From: Anaerozeibacter quisquiliarum
Lineage (GTDB): Bacteria; Bacillota; Clostridia; Christensenellales; Aristaeellaceae
Reading direction: 5' to 3' (one strand)
Length of the DNA: 41,147 nt
Assembly (NCBI GenBank): GCA_051162045.1
Contig: JBISDI010000035.1
Below the pieces are notes generated by a model. It was not told where the DNA came from, did no database searches, and saw only the letters and a program-made list of their open reading frames with translations. The position numbers were made by a program, and so were the translations under genes. Shown piece by piece: positions 31,567-39,615 of this stretch (position 1 is the stretch's first letter; the number at the start of each line of letters is the position of its first letter).

Positions 31567-32547
31567 TTACCCCTCGTATTCGTTCTTCCTGATCTTGTTC
31601 TGCCGGATGTTGTCGATGATTAGCGCCGTCAGGATGATGAGTCCTTTGACCACGTCGCGCAGATACGAGTTGACGTTTTGCAGCGTCATCCAGTTGCCGA
31701 TGACCTCGATCATCAGCGCACCGGCCACGGTGCCAATGATCGACGCGCTGCCGCCGGCCAGGCTTGTGCCGCCGATGACAATCGCGGCAATGGCGTCCAT
31801 CTCCATGCCCTGCCCGGTCGTCGCGGACGCCGACAGCAACTTCGAAGCGAGAATCAGCGAAGACATGGCGCAGGTGACACCCGTCATGACGTAGCCGGCA
31901 ATCGTCGTCTTGACTACGCTGATGCCCGCATACCACGCGCCCTTGGCATTGCTGCCTACGGCCAATATCTTGCGACCGAGGGCAAATCGCTTGAGGATCA
32001 TAAGCCCGGCCACAATGAACACCAAGAAGATCAAGATCGGAACCGGTATGCCGAACAGCGTACCGAGGCCCACATAATCAAAGTTTTCCCCCGCGATCGA
32101 AATCGTCCTGCCGTTGGTCAGGTAGAGCGATATTCCAAAAGTGATGAGTTGCAGCGAGAGCGTCACCATGATCGGCGGCAGCTTGAGCAGCGTGACGCCG
32201 ATGCCGTTGAACAGCCCGAAAAATACCCCTAGTACAAACATCATAACGACCATCAGCCACGCCGGCAGACCGTTGTTCATGCCCATCGCGGCCAGCACGC
32301 CCATCAGCGTCACCTGCCCGCCGACCGACAGGTCGATGCCGCCCGTGCCGATGACGAAGGTCATGCCCACGGCGACGATGCCGGTGGAGGCCGTCCGGCG
32401 CAACACATTGATGATATTCCTCGTCGAGGCGAACATCGGCGTAACCGCTGCGATGACGGCGCACATCATCAGAAGAACCAAGATGATGGCAAACTCCGAC
32501 TCCAGAATTCTCTTTCCGCGACTCTTTCCGACCATTCGCTTCTGCAT
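31567..32547 (-). CDS. Ribose-type sugar ABC transporter permease
   Basis: 326 residues of the RbsC/AraH family (PF02653), a homodimeric membrane channel for a monosaccharide or polyol. About eight to ten membrane segments are visible, from FAIILVLLMMCAVIAAVTPM to VKGLIILTALIIDNI. Family motifs are GMTFVIGTGGIDLSVG near residue 65 and the ATPase-contact loop AIVIGGTSLAGG near 245. ATG 32547 follows AAGGAGACGGGACT. It follows the ATPase by 12 bases. Confidence 0.93.
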   Translation of the reverse strand: MQKRMVGKSRGKRILESEFAIILVLLMMCAVIAAVTPMFASTRNIINVLRRTASTGIVAVGMTFVIGTGGIDLSVGGQVTLMGVLAAMGMNNGLPAWLMVVMMFVLGVFFGLFNGIGVTLLKLPPIMVTLSLQLITFGISLYLTNGRTISIAGENFDYVGLGTLFGIPVPILIFLVFIVAGLMILKRFALGRKILAVGSNAKGAWYAGISVVKTTIAGYVMTGVTCAMSSLILASKLLSASATTGQGMEMDAIAAIVIGGTSLAGGSASIIGTVAGALMIEVIGNWMTLQNVNSYLRDVVKGLIILTALIIDNIRQNKIRKNEYEG

Positions 32548-32559
32548 AGTCCCGTCTCC

Positions 32560-34050
32560 TTACAGCAATTTAGAAATATCGCCGACCCCTTCATCCCGCG
32601 TGTCTATGACGCCCGAGATGCGCTTTTCCTTCAAGATCACCAGCGTATCGGACATGCTGTAAACCTCCTCAAGCTCGGAAGAAGTGATGATCACACCCAC
32701 TCCCGCTTCGACGAGGTCATTCATCATGTTGTAAAAGGCCACCTTGGCTCCGACGTCTATGCCGCGCGTGGGCTCGTCGAAGATGATCACGCGTGAACCG
32801 GCAGCAATCCACTTCGCCAGAACCACCTTCTGTTGGTTGCCCCCGCTCAGATTACCCACGGTCTGGCGTTCGCCCGCACACTTGATCTCGAGATCGCAGA
32901 TCATACGCTCGACGAGCCTGCGCTCCGCCCTGTCGTCCACGATACCGAGTTTCGACTGTCGGTCGATTACGGGAATCAATATGTTGTTGAAGATGGACAT
33001 GTTGGTGACCAATCCCTCGCTGCCGCGATTCTCCGGAACCAAGCCAATATTCGCCGCGATGGCACCCCGCGGATCGCGGAAGTTCACCTCGCGCCCCTCA
33101 TAAAATATCCGCCCGCTGATCTTGTGCCCGCCGGTTCCAAAGACGCCGAACAGCAGCTTCGCGACCTCCGACTTCCCGGCCCCGAGCAGCCCCGCAAAGC
33201 CAAGAATCTCCCCCTTGTAGAGGGTAAACGAAACATCCTCCAGCAGCCCGTCCACCGTCACATGCTCCGCGCGCAAAATCTCGTCACCGCGCGGGAACCG
33301 CTTCTTGGGGAACTTTACCGAAAGTTTCCGACCAGCGATCATCTCCGCCAGCGTATCAACCGTCAGCGCACCCGAATCATACTGCCCGATCTTTTCCCCA
33401 TTTTTAAAGACGATCACTTCGTCGGTTACGCTCAGCATCTCGCCGAGCTTATGCGTCACGTAGACGACGATATATCCTAGCTCCTTCAGCTTGCGGACCG
33501 CTCGGTTGACGATTTCGCTATCCTTGTCGGTGAGCGCGGAGGTGGGTTCATCCAAGATGATCAGCTTGCAGTCGCGCGAGAGCGCGCGGACAATCGCGAC
33601 CAGCTGCTGCTGCGCGACCTTTAGGTTGCCGAGCCGCACGCGCGGATCGATGTCCAAATCCAGCGAATCCAGCAGTGCTCGCGCCCGCTTGTGCAATTCG
33701 TTCCATTTGATGTAGCCGACCTTGCTGTCGGTCAGATGCGATATGAAGATGTTTTCCGTGACGCTGAGGTCGGGCAGCATGTTCAATTCCTGATAAACCA
33801 TGCTGATGCCCAGACGTTGCGCGTCGAGTGGGGAGGCAATCGCCGTCTCCTTACCGTCAATCAGAATCGCGCCGCCGTCGGCGACGTAGGCGCCGTTGAT
33901 GATCTTCATGGTCGTAGATTTGCCCGCCCCGTTCTCGCCCGCTAATCCGTAGATGGTGCCCGCATGCAAAGTGAAGCTGATGTCGCAGACAGCCTTAATG
34001 CCGCCAAAAACCTTACTGACATGTTTGAGTTCCAAGCTCTCCTTAATCAC
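32560..34050 (-). CDS. Ribose-type sugar ABC transporter ATPase
   Basis: 496 residues with two ABC domains (RbsA/MglA type). Domain 1: Walker A GENGAGKST at about 36-44, degenerate signature VAQQQLVAI, Walker B LIILDEPTSALT. Domain 2: Walker A GLLGAGKSE (about 290), intact signature LSGGNQQKV, Walker B VIIFDEPTRGIDVG. The relaxed first signature is usual for this family. GGAGAGACG-type sequence precedes ATG 34050. A strong stem-loop lies between this gene and the binding-protein gene upstream. Confidence 0.94.
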   Translation of the reverse strand: MIKESLELKHVSKVFGGIKAVCDISFTLHAGTIYGLAGENGAGKSTTMKIINGAYVADGGAILIDGKETAIASPLDAQRLGISMVYQELNMLPDLSVTENIFISHLTDSKVGYIKWNELHKRARALLDSLDLDIDPRVRLGNLKVAQQQLVAIVRALSRDCKLIILDEPTSALTDKDSEIVNRAVRKLKELGYIVVYVTHKLGEMLSVTDEVIVFKNGEKIGQYDSGALTVDTLAEMIAGRKLSVKFPKKRFPRGDEILRAEHVTVDGLLEDVSFTLYKGEILGFAGLLGAGKSEVAKLLFGVFGTGGHKISGRIFYEGREVNFRDPRGAIAANIGLVPENRGSEGLVTNMSIFNNILIPVIDRQSKLGIVDDRAERRLVERMICDLEIKCAGERQTVGNLSGGNQQKVVLAKWIAAGSRVIIFDEPTRGIDVGAKVAFYNMMNDLVEAGVGVIITSSELEEVYSMSDTLVILKEKRISGVIDTRDEGVGDISKLL

Positions 34051-34093
34051 AGGCGTCTCTCCTTTGCCCTGCGCCTCGCACCGGGATACTCCG

Positions 34094-34130
34094 GGGCCTG
34101 GCGGCCCATTTGGTGTCGGCCGCCAGGCCC
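34094..34130 (-). promoter_or_regulatory. Intercistronic stem-loop between binding protein and ATPase
   Basis: GGGCCTGGCGGCC (34130-34118, minus strand) pairs perfectly with its complement at 34106-34094: 13 G+C-rich pairs and an 11-base loop. No T run follows, so it is probably an mRNA-protecting hairpin. Such structures allow the upstream binding-protein message to accumulate over the ATPase and permease messages. Confidence 0.7.
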
Positions 34131-34156
34131 GCTTCCGTTTTGTCGGCGGATTGTAA

Positions 34157-35242
34157 TTAGATGTTCATGTAGTGGTTCCAGGCTTCGACCGTGCCCGACC
34201 ACCAGTCCGTGATGTTCTCGTAGTCGAAGTAGCCCCAAAGCGTACTGTCGCCGATGTCTTCCTTGGTGACCACGCGGGTCTCCATCGGGATCTTCACCTT
34301 GTTAAGCGCGTCAGCCTTGCCAGCCAGCACGTAATCCAGCACGCCCTTGACGGTGACGGTCGCCAGCGCCAGCGGGTTCTGCTCGATTTCCACATCGATC
34401 CAGCCGTCCTCCAGCGCCTTGATGCCGATGCTGTCGCTGTCAATGCCCGACCAATAGATGTGCTTCTCGCCACCGCGCGGGCCGTATCCGGCCTGCTTGA
34501 GCGCAGAGATGACGCCGCTGTCCATCGAGTCGCAATGGGTGATGATGCCGAAGATGTCGTCGGAGGCGGTGAGCACGTCGGACAACTGCTTCTCTGCCTC
34601 GTCAGCCGACCAATTGCTGGGGCATTGGATCAGCTCGAGGCCGTATTCCGCCGCCACCTTGTCGATGCCTTCCTGGCGGAGGTAGGCGTCGCTCTGGGTC
34701 ATGGTGCCCTGGATGCAGGCGATCTTCGCGTTCTTCACGCCTTCCTCCTTGGCCTTCTCGGCGAGCCACAGTGCGGAAGAGTAGCCAGTAGCCACGTTGT
34801 CGCTCGAGGTGCAGGTGAACACCGCGCCGTTGCCGATTTCGATGTTGAAGCCGACGCAGGTCACGCCCTCCGCCACGGCCTTCTGGACCGTGGAGGCGAT
34901 GCCCTCGGTGTTGGAGGTGTGGATCAGGATGATCTTGCATCCCATGGTCACGTAGTCATTGATCTGCTCGACCTGCTTGGCGAGGTCGCCCGCGCTGTTG
35001 GACATGAGCACCTCCGCGCCCGCGCCCTCGAGCAGCTTGGTCGTGTACGCAACGGCGGCACAGATCCAGGTCGATGAGAGGTCGCCGACGGTGATGCCGA
35101 CCTTTATGCCTTGGGCCTTGTCGCCAAGCAGTGCCTTGATATCGGCGTCGAGGGAGCTTTCTGCGGACGCGACGCCGACAAACGCTGCCAGCGCCAACAT
35201 TAAGGAGAGCAACAGGGATACGAGTCTCTTCGTTCTTGCCAT
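34157..35242 (-). CDS. Sugar-binding protein of the ABC importer
   Basis: 361 residues of the periplasmic-binding-protein 4 family (PF13407). A Sec signal peptide is clear: MARTKRLVSLLLSLMLALAA followed by a likely cut after ASA (about residue 27). There is no lipobox cysteine, which is unusual for a Gram-positive importer. The mature protein has IKVGITVGDLSSTWICAAVA, GCKIILIHTSNTEG, ADEAEKQLSDVLTASDDIFG and YWSGIDSDSIGIKALEDGWI, the standard two-lobe layout. ATG 35242 follows AAAGGTGG. It precedes the ATPase and permease genes and follows the DeoC-like aldolase by 56 bases. The ligand is probably a monosaccharide or polyol. Confidence 0.93.
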   Translation of the reverse strand: MARTKRLVSLLLSLMLALAAFVGVASAESSLDADIKALLGDKAQGIKVGITVGDLSSTWICAAVAYTTKLLEGAGAEVLMSNSAGDLAKQVEQINDYVTMGCKIILIHTSNTEGIASTVQKAVAEGVTCVGFNIEIGNGAVFTCTSSDNVATGYSSALWLAEKAKEEGVKNAKIACIQGTMTQSDAYLRQEGIDKVAAEYGLELIQCPSNWSADEAEKQLSDVLTASDDIFGIITHCDSMDSGVISALKQAGYGPRGGEKHIYWSGIDSDSIGIKALEDGWIDVEIEQNPLALATVTVKGVLDYVLAGKADALNKVKIPMETRVVTKEDIGDSTLWGYFDYENITDWWSGTVEAWNHYMNI

Positions 35243-35298
35243 GGGGAAACCACCTTTCGCATATTTTTTTTCCTCTATAAGAGGAAGTGGACCCATTT

Positions 35299-35970
35299 TC
35301 ACCCCAGCGATTTGACGATTTGGATCGCCGATTGCGTGTTGATGCCCATGCGCTCCACGCCCATGTCAACGAGCGTTAGAAATTCTTCGCGCGTGCGGAT
35401 GCCGCCCGCCGCCTTAACCTTTATGTTCGTGCCGCAATACTGCTTGATCTTGCGGATGCGCTCGATGTTGGCGTCGCCCGGCAACCAACCGGTGCCCGTC
35501 TTGACGAAAGTCGCGTCGCTATCCATGGCGAGCTTGCAGGCCGCGAGCATCTCATCGTCGGTGAGCGCGTTGATCTCGATGATCACCTTCTTAATGGCCT
35601 TGTCCCCAATTGCCTGGATGACGGTTCGGATATCGTCCAGCGCATAATCCATTTCCCCGGATTTGAGCTTTCCGACGTTCATCATGATGTCGATCTCTTC
35701 CGCCCCGTCCCTCACCAAGCGCAGGGCTTCGAGTACCTTGGTCTCGGTCGCATGACCGCCGGACGGAAAGCCCACCGGCGCGCCCACATAAACCCCTCCG
35801 ATTTCCTTGACCATCGGGGCGATCGTCGAAACCCATGCCGGCAGCACGTGCACATTGATGAACCGATACTCGCGGGCGATTTCGACCAACTTCAGAATGT
35901 CGTTAAGCCCGTGACAGGTGCGGACCGCGCTGATGTCGATGAGCCGAGCCGCTTCAAAGGCTGTAATCAA
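35299..35970 (-). CDS. DeoC-like (deoxyribose-phosphate) aldolase, divergent
   Basis: 223 residues of the DeoC/LacD-type class I aldolase fold. The catalytic set is present: D94 in EEIDIMMNVGKL, Schiff-base K157 in FVKTGTGW and K186 in IKVKAAGGIRT. The first motif differs from true DeoC: I-D-H-T is IDIS here, and V-C-V-x-P is VHVLP. Deoxyribose-5-phosphate itself is therefore not certain; a related phosphorylated ketose or deoxysugar is possible. The start is TTG 35970 behind GAGGTAAGGG. No deoxyribonucleoside genes lie nearby, and the gene is embedded between the SDR dehydrogenase and the importer. Confidence 0.87.
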   Translation of the reverse strand: MITAFEAARLIDISAVRTCHGLNDILKLVEIAREYRFINVHVLPAWVSTIAPMVKEIGGVYVGAPVGFPSGGHATETKVLEALRLVRDGAEEIDIMMNVGKLKSGEMDYALDDIRTVIQAIGDKAIKKVIIEINALTDDEMLAACKLAMDSDATFVKTGTGWLPGDANIERIRKIKQYCGTNIKVKAAGGIRTREEFLTLVDMGVERMGINTQSAIQIVKSLG

Positions 35971-35993
35971 GTTCCCTTACCTCTTTCCGCGCA

Positions 35994-36761
35994 TTAGTGA
36001 ATGGTATATCCGCCGTCGATGACGATGTTCGCGCCGGTGATCATGTTTGCGGCCTCGCTGGCTAGGAACACCGCGCAACACGCGACCTCCTCGGGCTTGC
36101 AGAACCGTCCGGCGGGCGTGTTCGCAATCGCTTTTTCGTGGACCTCGCCCACGTCCCAATAACCCATGATAAGCGGGGTTTCGGTCGCGGTGGGTGAGAT
36201 GGCGTTGACCTGTATGCCATGCTTGCCCCACTCATAAGCCAGCGACTGGGTCATGGAAATGACGCCCGCCTTGCTGGCGCTGTAGGCGACGTGCTTGTCT
36301 ATCGCGACGCTGCCCGCTTGAGACGCGAGGCTCAAGATCTTGCCGCCGTTTTGGGCGGCGATCATCTCCCGCCCAACGCGCTGGGACATGAAGAAGGTGC
36401 CCGTTAAATTGATCGCAATGACCCTTTCCCATATCTCAGGGCGCATCTGCTCCGCCCACTCGATGTCCCCCACGCCCGCGCTGTTGACCAACACGTCGAT
36501 TCGCCCTTCGTTTTTCATGATCGCGCGCACGGCGGCATCAACCGATTGCACGTCGGCGATGTTTGCTGCGTAAGCTGAGGCGTTGTCGATTGTGAGCGCG
36601 GCCTTAAGCACCTTATCTAGGTTTAGGTCCACCATGCACACCCGCGCGCCCTTTTTCGAAAACAGTTTGGCCGTCTCCAGCCCGATTCCGGAAGCCGCGC
36701 CGGTGATCACGGCTACCTTCTGGTCCAGCCGGAAATCCGTCGAAAACGCTTTGGCAATCAT
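35994..36761 (-). CDS. Short-chain dehydrogenase/reductase
   Basis: 255 residues of the classical SDR family. The coenzyme motif is TGAASGIG (20-27), with VDLNLDK after the second strand indicating NAD(H). NSAG lies at 93-96, and the catalytic residues are S147, Y160 and K164 (YSASK). The end GANIVIDGGYTIH is typical of sugar and polyol dehydrogenases such as those for sorbitol or gluconate. ATG 36761 follows AAGGAG and overlaps the kinase stop by four bases, so it is tightly coupled to it: oxidation next to phosphorylation. Confidence 0.93.
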   Translation of the reverse strand: MIAKAFSTDFRLDQKVAVITGAASGIGLETAKLFSKKGARVCMVDLNLDKVLKAALTIDNASAYAANIADVQSVDAAVRAIMKNEGRIDVLVNSAGVGDIEWAEQMRPEIWERVIAINLTGTFFMSQRVGREMIAAQNGGKILSLASQAGSVAIDKHVAYSASKAGVISMTQSLAYEWGKHGIQVNAISPTATETPLIMGYWDVGEVHEKAIANTPAGRFCKPEEVACCAVFLASEAANMITGANIVIDGGYTIH

Positions 36762-38278
36762 CCCTCAATCTCCTTCCCCGTCGAGACAAAGTCCCCCAAG
36801 TCCGAAAGCAACTCCGAGGCGCGATTGAACGCCCGATAGACCGGTTCATACTTGGCGTGGCATGCCGCGTCGGGGGTGAAGCGGTCCACGATCCGATGCA
36901 GCGAAAGCACCTTTTCGTAATCCGGCCAATGCCCAACCGCGCGCGCGCAGATGGCGGCGGCACCCACCGAGGCGGCGTCCTGCTCGATGTTGGTCTTGAT
37001 GATGTCCATGCCGAACACATCCGCGAAGATCTGCATCCACAGCCGCATCTGGCTGCCCCCACCGCAGAACAGAATTTGATCGGTCAGCCGGGCTTTCTGC
37101 TTCAAATACTCCAGCGAACAGCGCAGGTTGAGCGCCACTCCTTCGAGCACTGCGCGGAGCATGTCGGCGCGGGTGCTTCCCAGGTTCAGGCCGACGAAGC
37201 CGCCGCGAATGTTCACACTCTTGTCCTGCGATGTGCCGCCCGCGAGGCTGGGGTTGAACAGGATGCCGTTCGCGCCAACCGCCGAGTTTGCGGCAAGCTC
37301 CTCGATCTTTACATAGGCGTCCTCGCCCCATTCGGAGCAGAGGTTTTCCTTCGCCCAACGCAGGGAACTGCCGCCGGCGAAGATGGAGAACGCGGAGGTG
37401 AACATGCCCTCTTGAATATGCGCGAACACGTAAGGGCGCTTGACAGCGTCCAAGATGGGATCGCGGGAATTGACGGGAATCCAACTGGAGGAGCCGAGCG
37501 AAGCGTAGACCTGACCGCTTTGGGGCCCCACGGCTCCCAACGCCATGCAGGCGTTGTCAACGCCGCCGCAGGCCACCGCCGTTCCCGGCGCGAGGCCGAT
37601 CTCTCGTGCCGCTTCCTCGGTAACGTAGCCAACGATGCTGTGTGAGGGCACGATCTCTGGGAAAAAGGAAGAAGGTATCCCGGCGGCCTCGAAGAAATCC
37701 TCGCACATCTTACCCTGTTTGAGATCGTACGCCCCGGTTCCGGATGCATAGGAATGGTCGATGGCGATTTTTCCGGTGAGCCTTAGGTTGATATAGTCCT
37801 TCGAGCCTACGACCTGGCGGATTTGACCAAACATCCGGGGCATGTGCTGCTTGTACCACATAAGCTTGAACAGGCAATAGCAGGGCGCGGGAAATCCATT
37901 GCCGGTGGTCATATACCACAGGTCGCCGTCGACCTGTTCGAAAAAACGCTTCGCTTGCTCCGCCGCGCGCGTATCCGACCAGATGGGCACGTACTCGACG
38001 AGCGACCGACCTTGTTCATCGAGCGGCACGGCCACGCAACTATGCCCGGATAGCGCGACGCAGCGTATCTCCTGCGGCGAAACCTTCGCTTCTGCCAGCA
38101 ACTGCCTCGTGCTCTTGATAACGCCTCGCCACCAATCCTCGGGGCGCTGCTCGTGGAAATTGTGCTCAGGATAATACGTCTCGTAGTCGATGACCGATTT
38201 GGCAAGGGTATTCAGGCCCTCGTCGTACAGCGAAGCCTTTACGCCGCCGGTACCCAGATCATACGCGAGAAATTTCAT
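36758..38278 (-). CDS. FGGY-family carbohydrate kinase 1
   Basis: 506 residues, xylulokinase-like. N-terminal MKFLAYDLGTGGVKASLYDE binds phosphate of ATP; VALSGHSCVAVPLD and YVPIWSDTRA form the substrate site. The catalytic Asp lies in ACGGVDNACMALGAVG (about residue 245), and the ATP site includes SLGSSSWIP, GIL-FNPSLAGG and ILFCGGGSQMRLWMQIFADV. Known members phosphorylate xylulose, ribulose, gluconate, glycerol or other ketoses and polyols. It is the first gene of the operon: ATG 38278 follows GGAGGGG and is about 40 bases from the predicted transcript start. Confidence 0.92.
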   Translation of the reverse strand: MKFLAYDLGTGGVKASLYDEGLNTLAKSVIDYETYYPEHNFHEQRPEDWWRGVIKSTRQLLAEAKVSPQEIRCVALSGHSCVAVPLDEQGRSLVEYVPIWSDTRAAEQAKRFFEQVDGDLWYMTTGNGFPAPCYCLFKLMWYKQHMPRMFGQIRQVVGSKDYINLRLTGKIAIDHSYASGTGAYDLKQGKMCEDFFEAAGIPSSFFPEIVPSHSIVGYVTEEAAREIGLAPGTAVACGGVDNACMALGAVGPQSGQVYASLGSSSWIPVNSRDPILDAVKRPYVFAHIQEGMFTSAFSIFAGGSSLRWAKENLCSEWGEDAYVKIEELAANSAVGANGILFNPSLAGGTSQDKSVNIRGGFVGLNLGSTRADMLRAVLEGVALNLRCSLEYLKQKARLTDQILFCGGGSQMRLWMQIFADVFGMDIIKTNIEQDAASVGAAAICARAVGHWPDYEKVLSLHRIVDRFTPDAACHAKYEPVYRAFNRASELLSDLGDFVSTGKEIEG

Positions 38279-38326
38279 ACGTCCCCTCCGAGGCATATCA
38301 AGTCGGAACATCACGAATGCACAATC

Positions 38327-38355
38327 ATAATAACATAGCTATGTTTATACGTCAA
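38327..38355 (-). promoter_or_regulatory. Promoter of the catabolic operon
   Basis: On the minus strand TTGACG (38355-38350), 17 bp, TATTAT (38332-38327). It faces the kinase gene. The spacer is occupied almost wholly by the palindromic operator at 38332-38345. Confidence 0.85.
38332..38345. promoter_or_regulatory. Probable GntR operator
   Basis: AACATAGCTATGTT is a perfect 14-bp palindrome, AT-flanked, with its last base in the -10. A bound dimer would block RNA polymerase. It is the best candidate site for the divergent GntR/UTRA protein. A weaker dyad, ATATTC-CC-GAATAT, lies at 38375-38388. Confidence 0.75.
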
Positions 38356-38492
38356 GCCACAATGTTCTCACATTATATTCCCGAATATCTAGCAAAACTC
38401 CATATAAAACACTCGCGCAGTTCAGGCGCAGTAGTCTCGTCCATTCGATTTCCACACAATTCAGCATTATGTTTCGCACACAAGGGAATCGC

Positions 38493-38522
38493 TTGACAGA
38501 GGATCGACGGAAAGATTATAAT
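38493..38522 (+). promoter_or_regulatory. Promoter of the gntR gene
   Basis: TTGACA (38493-38498), 18 bp, TATAAT (38517-38522), both consensus. A small dyad GTTG-N6-CAAC (38531-38544) lies just after the predicted start of transcription and could be a second regulator site. The AACATAG palindrome is not repeated here. Confidence 0.85.
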
Positions 38523-38565
38523 GTCATAAGGTTGAAACTACAACAGTACGGTAAGGTGGATCGGT

Positions 38566-39291
38566 ATGGATAAGACTCCGGCATATGCCCGCGTCTACAA
38601 TCAGTTGAGGCGGCAGATTATCGAAGGCGAATATGGGATCGGCGAATTGCTGCCGACCGAACCCGAGCTGGAAAAGATGTTCTCCGTCAGCCGAACAACG
38701 GTTCGGCGTGCCGTTGATATCCTGTCGCGCGAGGGTTTTCTTAGAACCAAACAAGGGCGCGGGACGGAGGTGCTCAATTACAACACGCAGCAAAACCTCA
38801 ACACGGTGACCTCCCTTACGGAAACGCTGGAGCGCAAGGGGTATCGCGTGTACGCCAAGAGCATGCACATCGATTATGTCGAGGCATTCCCGAAGATCGC
38901 CGCTGCATTGCGCATCGAGCCGGGCCAGAAGGTCGTGCGCATTCAGCGCATCCAAATGGCCGACGAAAGCCCGATCGCGATCATGTATAACTATATCCGC
39001 TGCGAACTGGTCCCCAATATCGAAAAATTTTCCGGCAAGTTCTCAAGCCTATACGCGTTTCTAGAGGAGCATTACGGCATCGTGCTGGATTCCGCCGTCG
39101 ATCACATCACCGCGCGCACAGCCACTTTTGAGGAAGCGGAAATGCTGGGCGTGCCCGTAGGAACCGCCCTGGTCTATATGATGCGCACCTGCTTCCGCCA
39201 GGATAACGTCGTCTGTGCCGACCGAGTAAAGATCATCGCCGGGCGATACGAATTTGAAATTCATATGAGGGGCAGGTTTGAAAGATCATGA
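38566..39291 (+). CDS. GntR/HutC-family regulator with UTRA domain
   Basis: 241 residues. The winged helix (1-72) reads KTPAYARVYNQLRRQIIEGE, LLPTEPELEKMFSVSRTTVR, RAVDILSREGFLRTKQGRGT. The UTRA effector domain (about 90-236) has SLTETLERKGYRVYAKSMHI, IAAALRIEPGQKVVRIQRI and the final ADRVKIIAGRYEFEIHMRGR. UTRA domains bind small ligands, often sugar phosphates, which release the protein from DNA. Divergent to the catabolic operon, it is its likely repressor. ATG 38566 follows AAGGTGG. The stop overlaps another ATG (39288), the start of a truncated gene. Confidence 0.93.
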   Translation: MDKTPAYARVYNQLRRQIIEGEYGIGELLPTEPELEKMFSVSRTTVRRAVDILSREGFLRTKQGRGTEVLNYNTQQNLNTVTSLTETLERKGYRVYAKSMHIDYVEAFPKIAAALRIEPGQKVVRIQRIQMADESPIAIMYNYIRCELVPNIEKFSGKFSSLYAFLEEHYGIVLDSAVDHITARTATFEEAEMLGVPVGTALVYMMRTCFRQDNVVCADRVKIIAGRYEFEIHMRGRFERS

Positions 39292-39350
39292 TCAATGCCA
39301 TTGCACCGAACCCTGCAGGCACCCACGGCGTGGATCGAATCTGCGGATAG
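39288..39350 (+). pseudogene. Truncated start of a gene coupled to gntR
   Basis: ATG 39288 overlaps the gntR stop by four bases (ATGA) and reads MINAIAPNPAGTHGVDRICG before TAG. The coupling geometry is that of a true second gene of the gntR operon, now cut after 20 codons. No family can be named from so little. Confidence 0.4.
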
Positions 39351-39449
39351 CTTCGCCGGGATGGCCATACGGCCAGCTACAAGCGGGTGAAGCGCATCAT
39401 GGGAGAGGAAGGCTTGAACTCGTCCATCTTCGTTACCGGCACAGCCTGA
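39351..39449 (+). pseudogene. Possible remnant of an IS3-type transposase
   Basis: A 32-codon frame between two stops reads GHTASYKRVKRIMGEEGLNS in its middle. This resembles the K-R-V-x-R-L-M-x-E-x-G-L segment of IS3-family OrfB. No start, terminal repeats or further transposase sequence remain. It is a weak match based on one motif. Confidence 0.35.
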
Positions 39450-39594
39450 CCGACAGCTGCGAGGCGCGCGGGGACGGATACCCCTCTCCTACGCAATTGG
39501 CCATCAAGTCGCCGGTTTCGGGATGCACCTCCATCCCGTCGGGCGTGCACACCAGTTGCTCGGGCAGCAGCATGAAGAGCTTGGGTTCCTGCAT
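39433..39594 (-). pseudogene. Truncated SMP-30/gluconolactonase-like gene
   Basis: ATG 39594 starts 22 bases after the kinase 2 stop and reads MQEPKLFMLLPEQLVCTPDG, then MEVHPETGDLMANC. This is the first blade pattern (T-P-D-G-M-x-x-x-P) of SMP-30/gluconolactonase-type beta-propellers. After about 34 residues the similarity ends and a stop follows at 39433. Over 200 residues of the normal protein are missing, so it is not functional. Its spacing shows it was once part of the kinase 2 operon. Confidence 0.5.
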
Positions 39595-39615
39595 GGACGT
39601 ATGCCTCGCTTTCTC

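Noticed and set aside
34094..34130. Rho-independent terminator between binding protein and ATPase
   Set aside because: The stem is strong but no T run follows on the minus strand, and the genes downstream need to be co-expressed.
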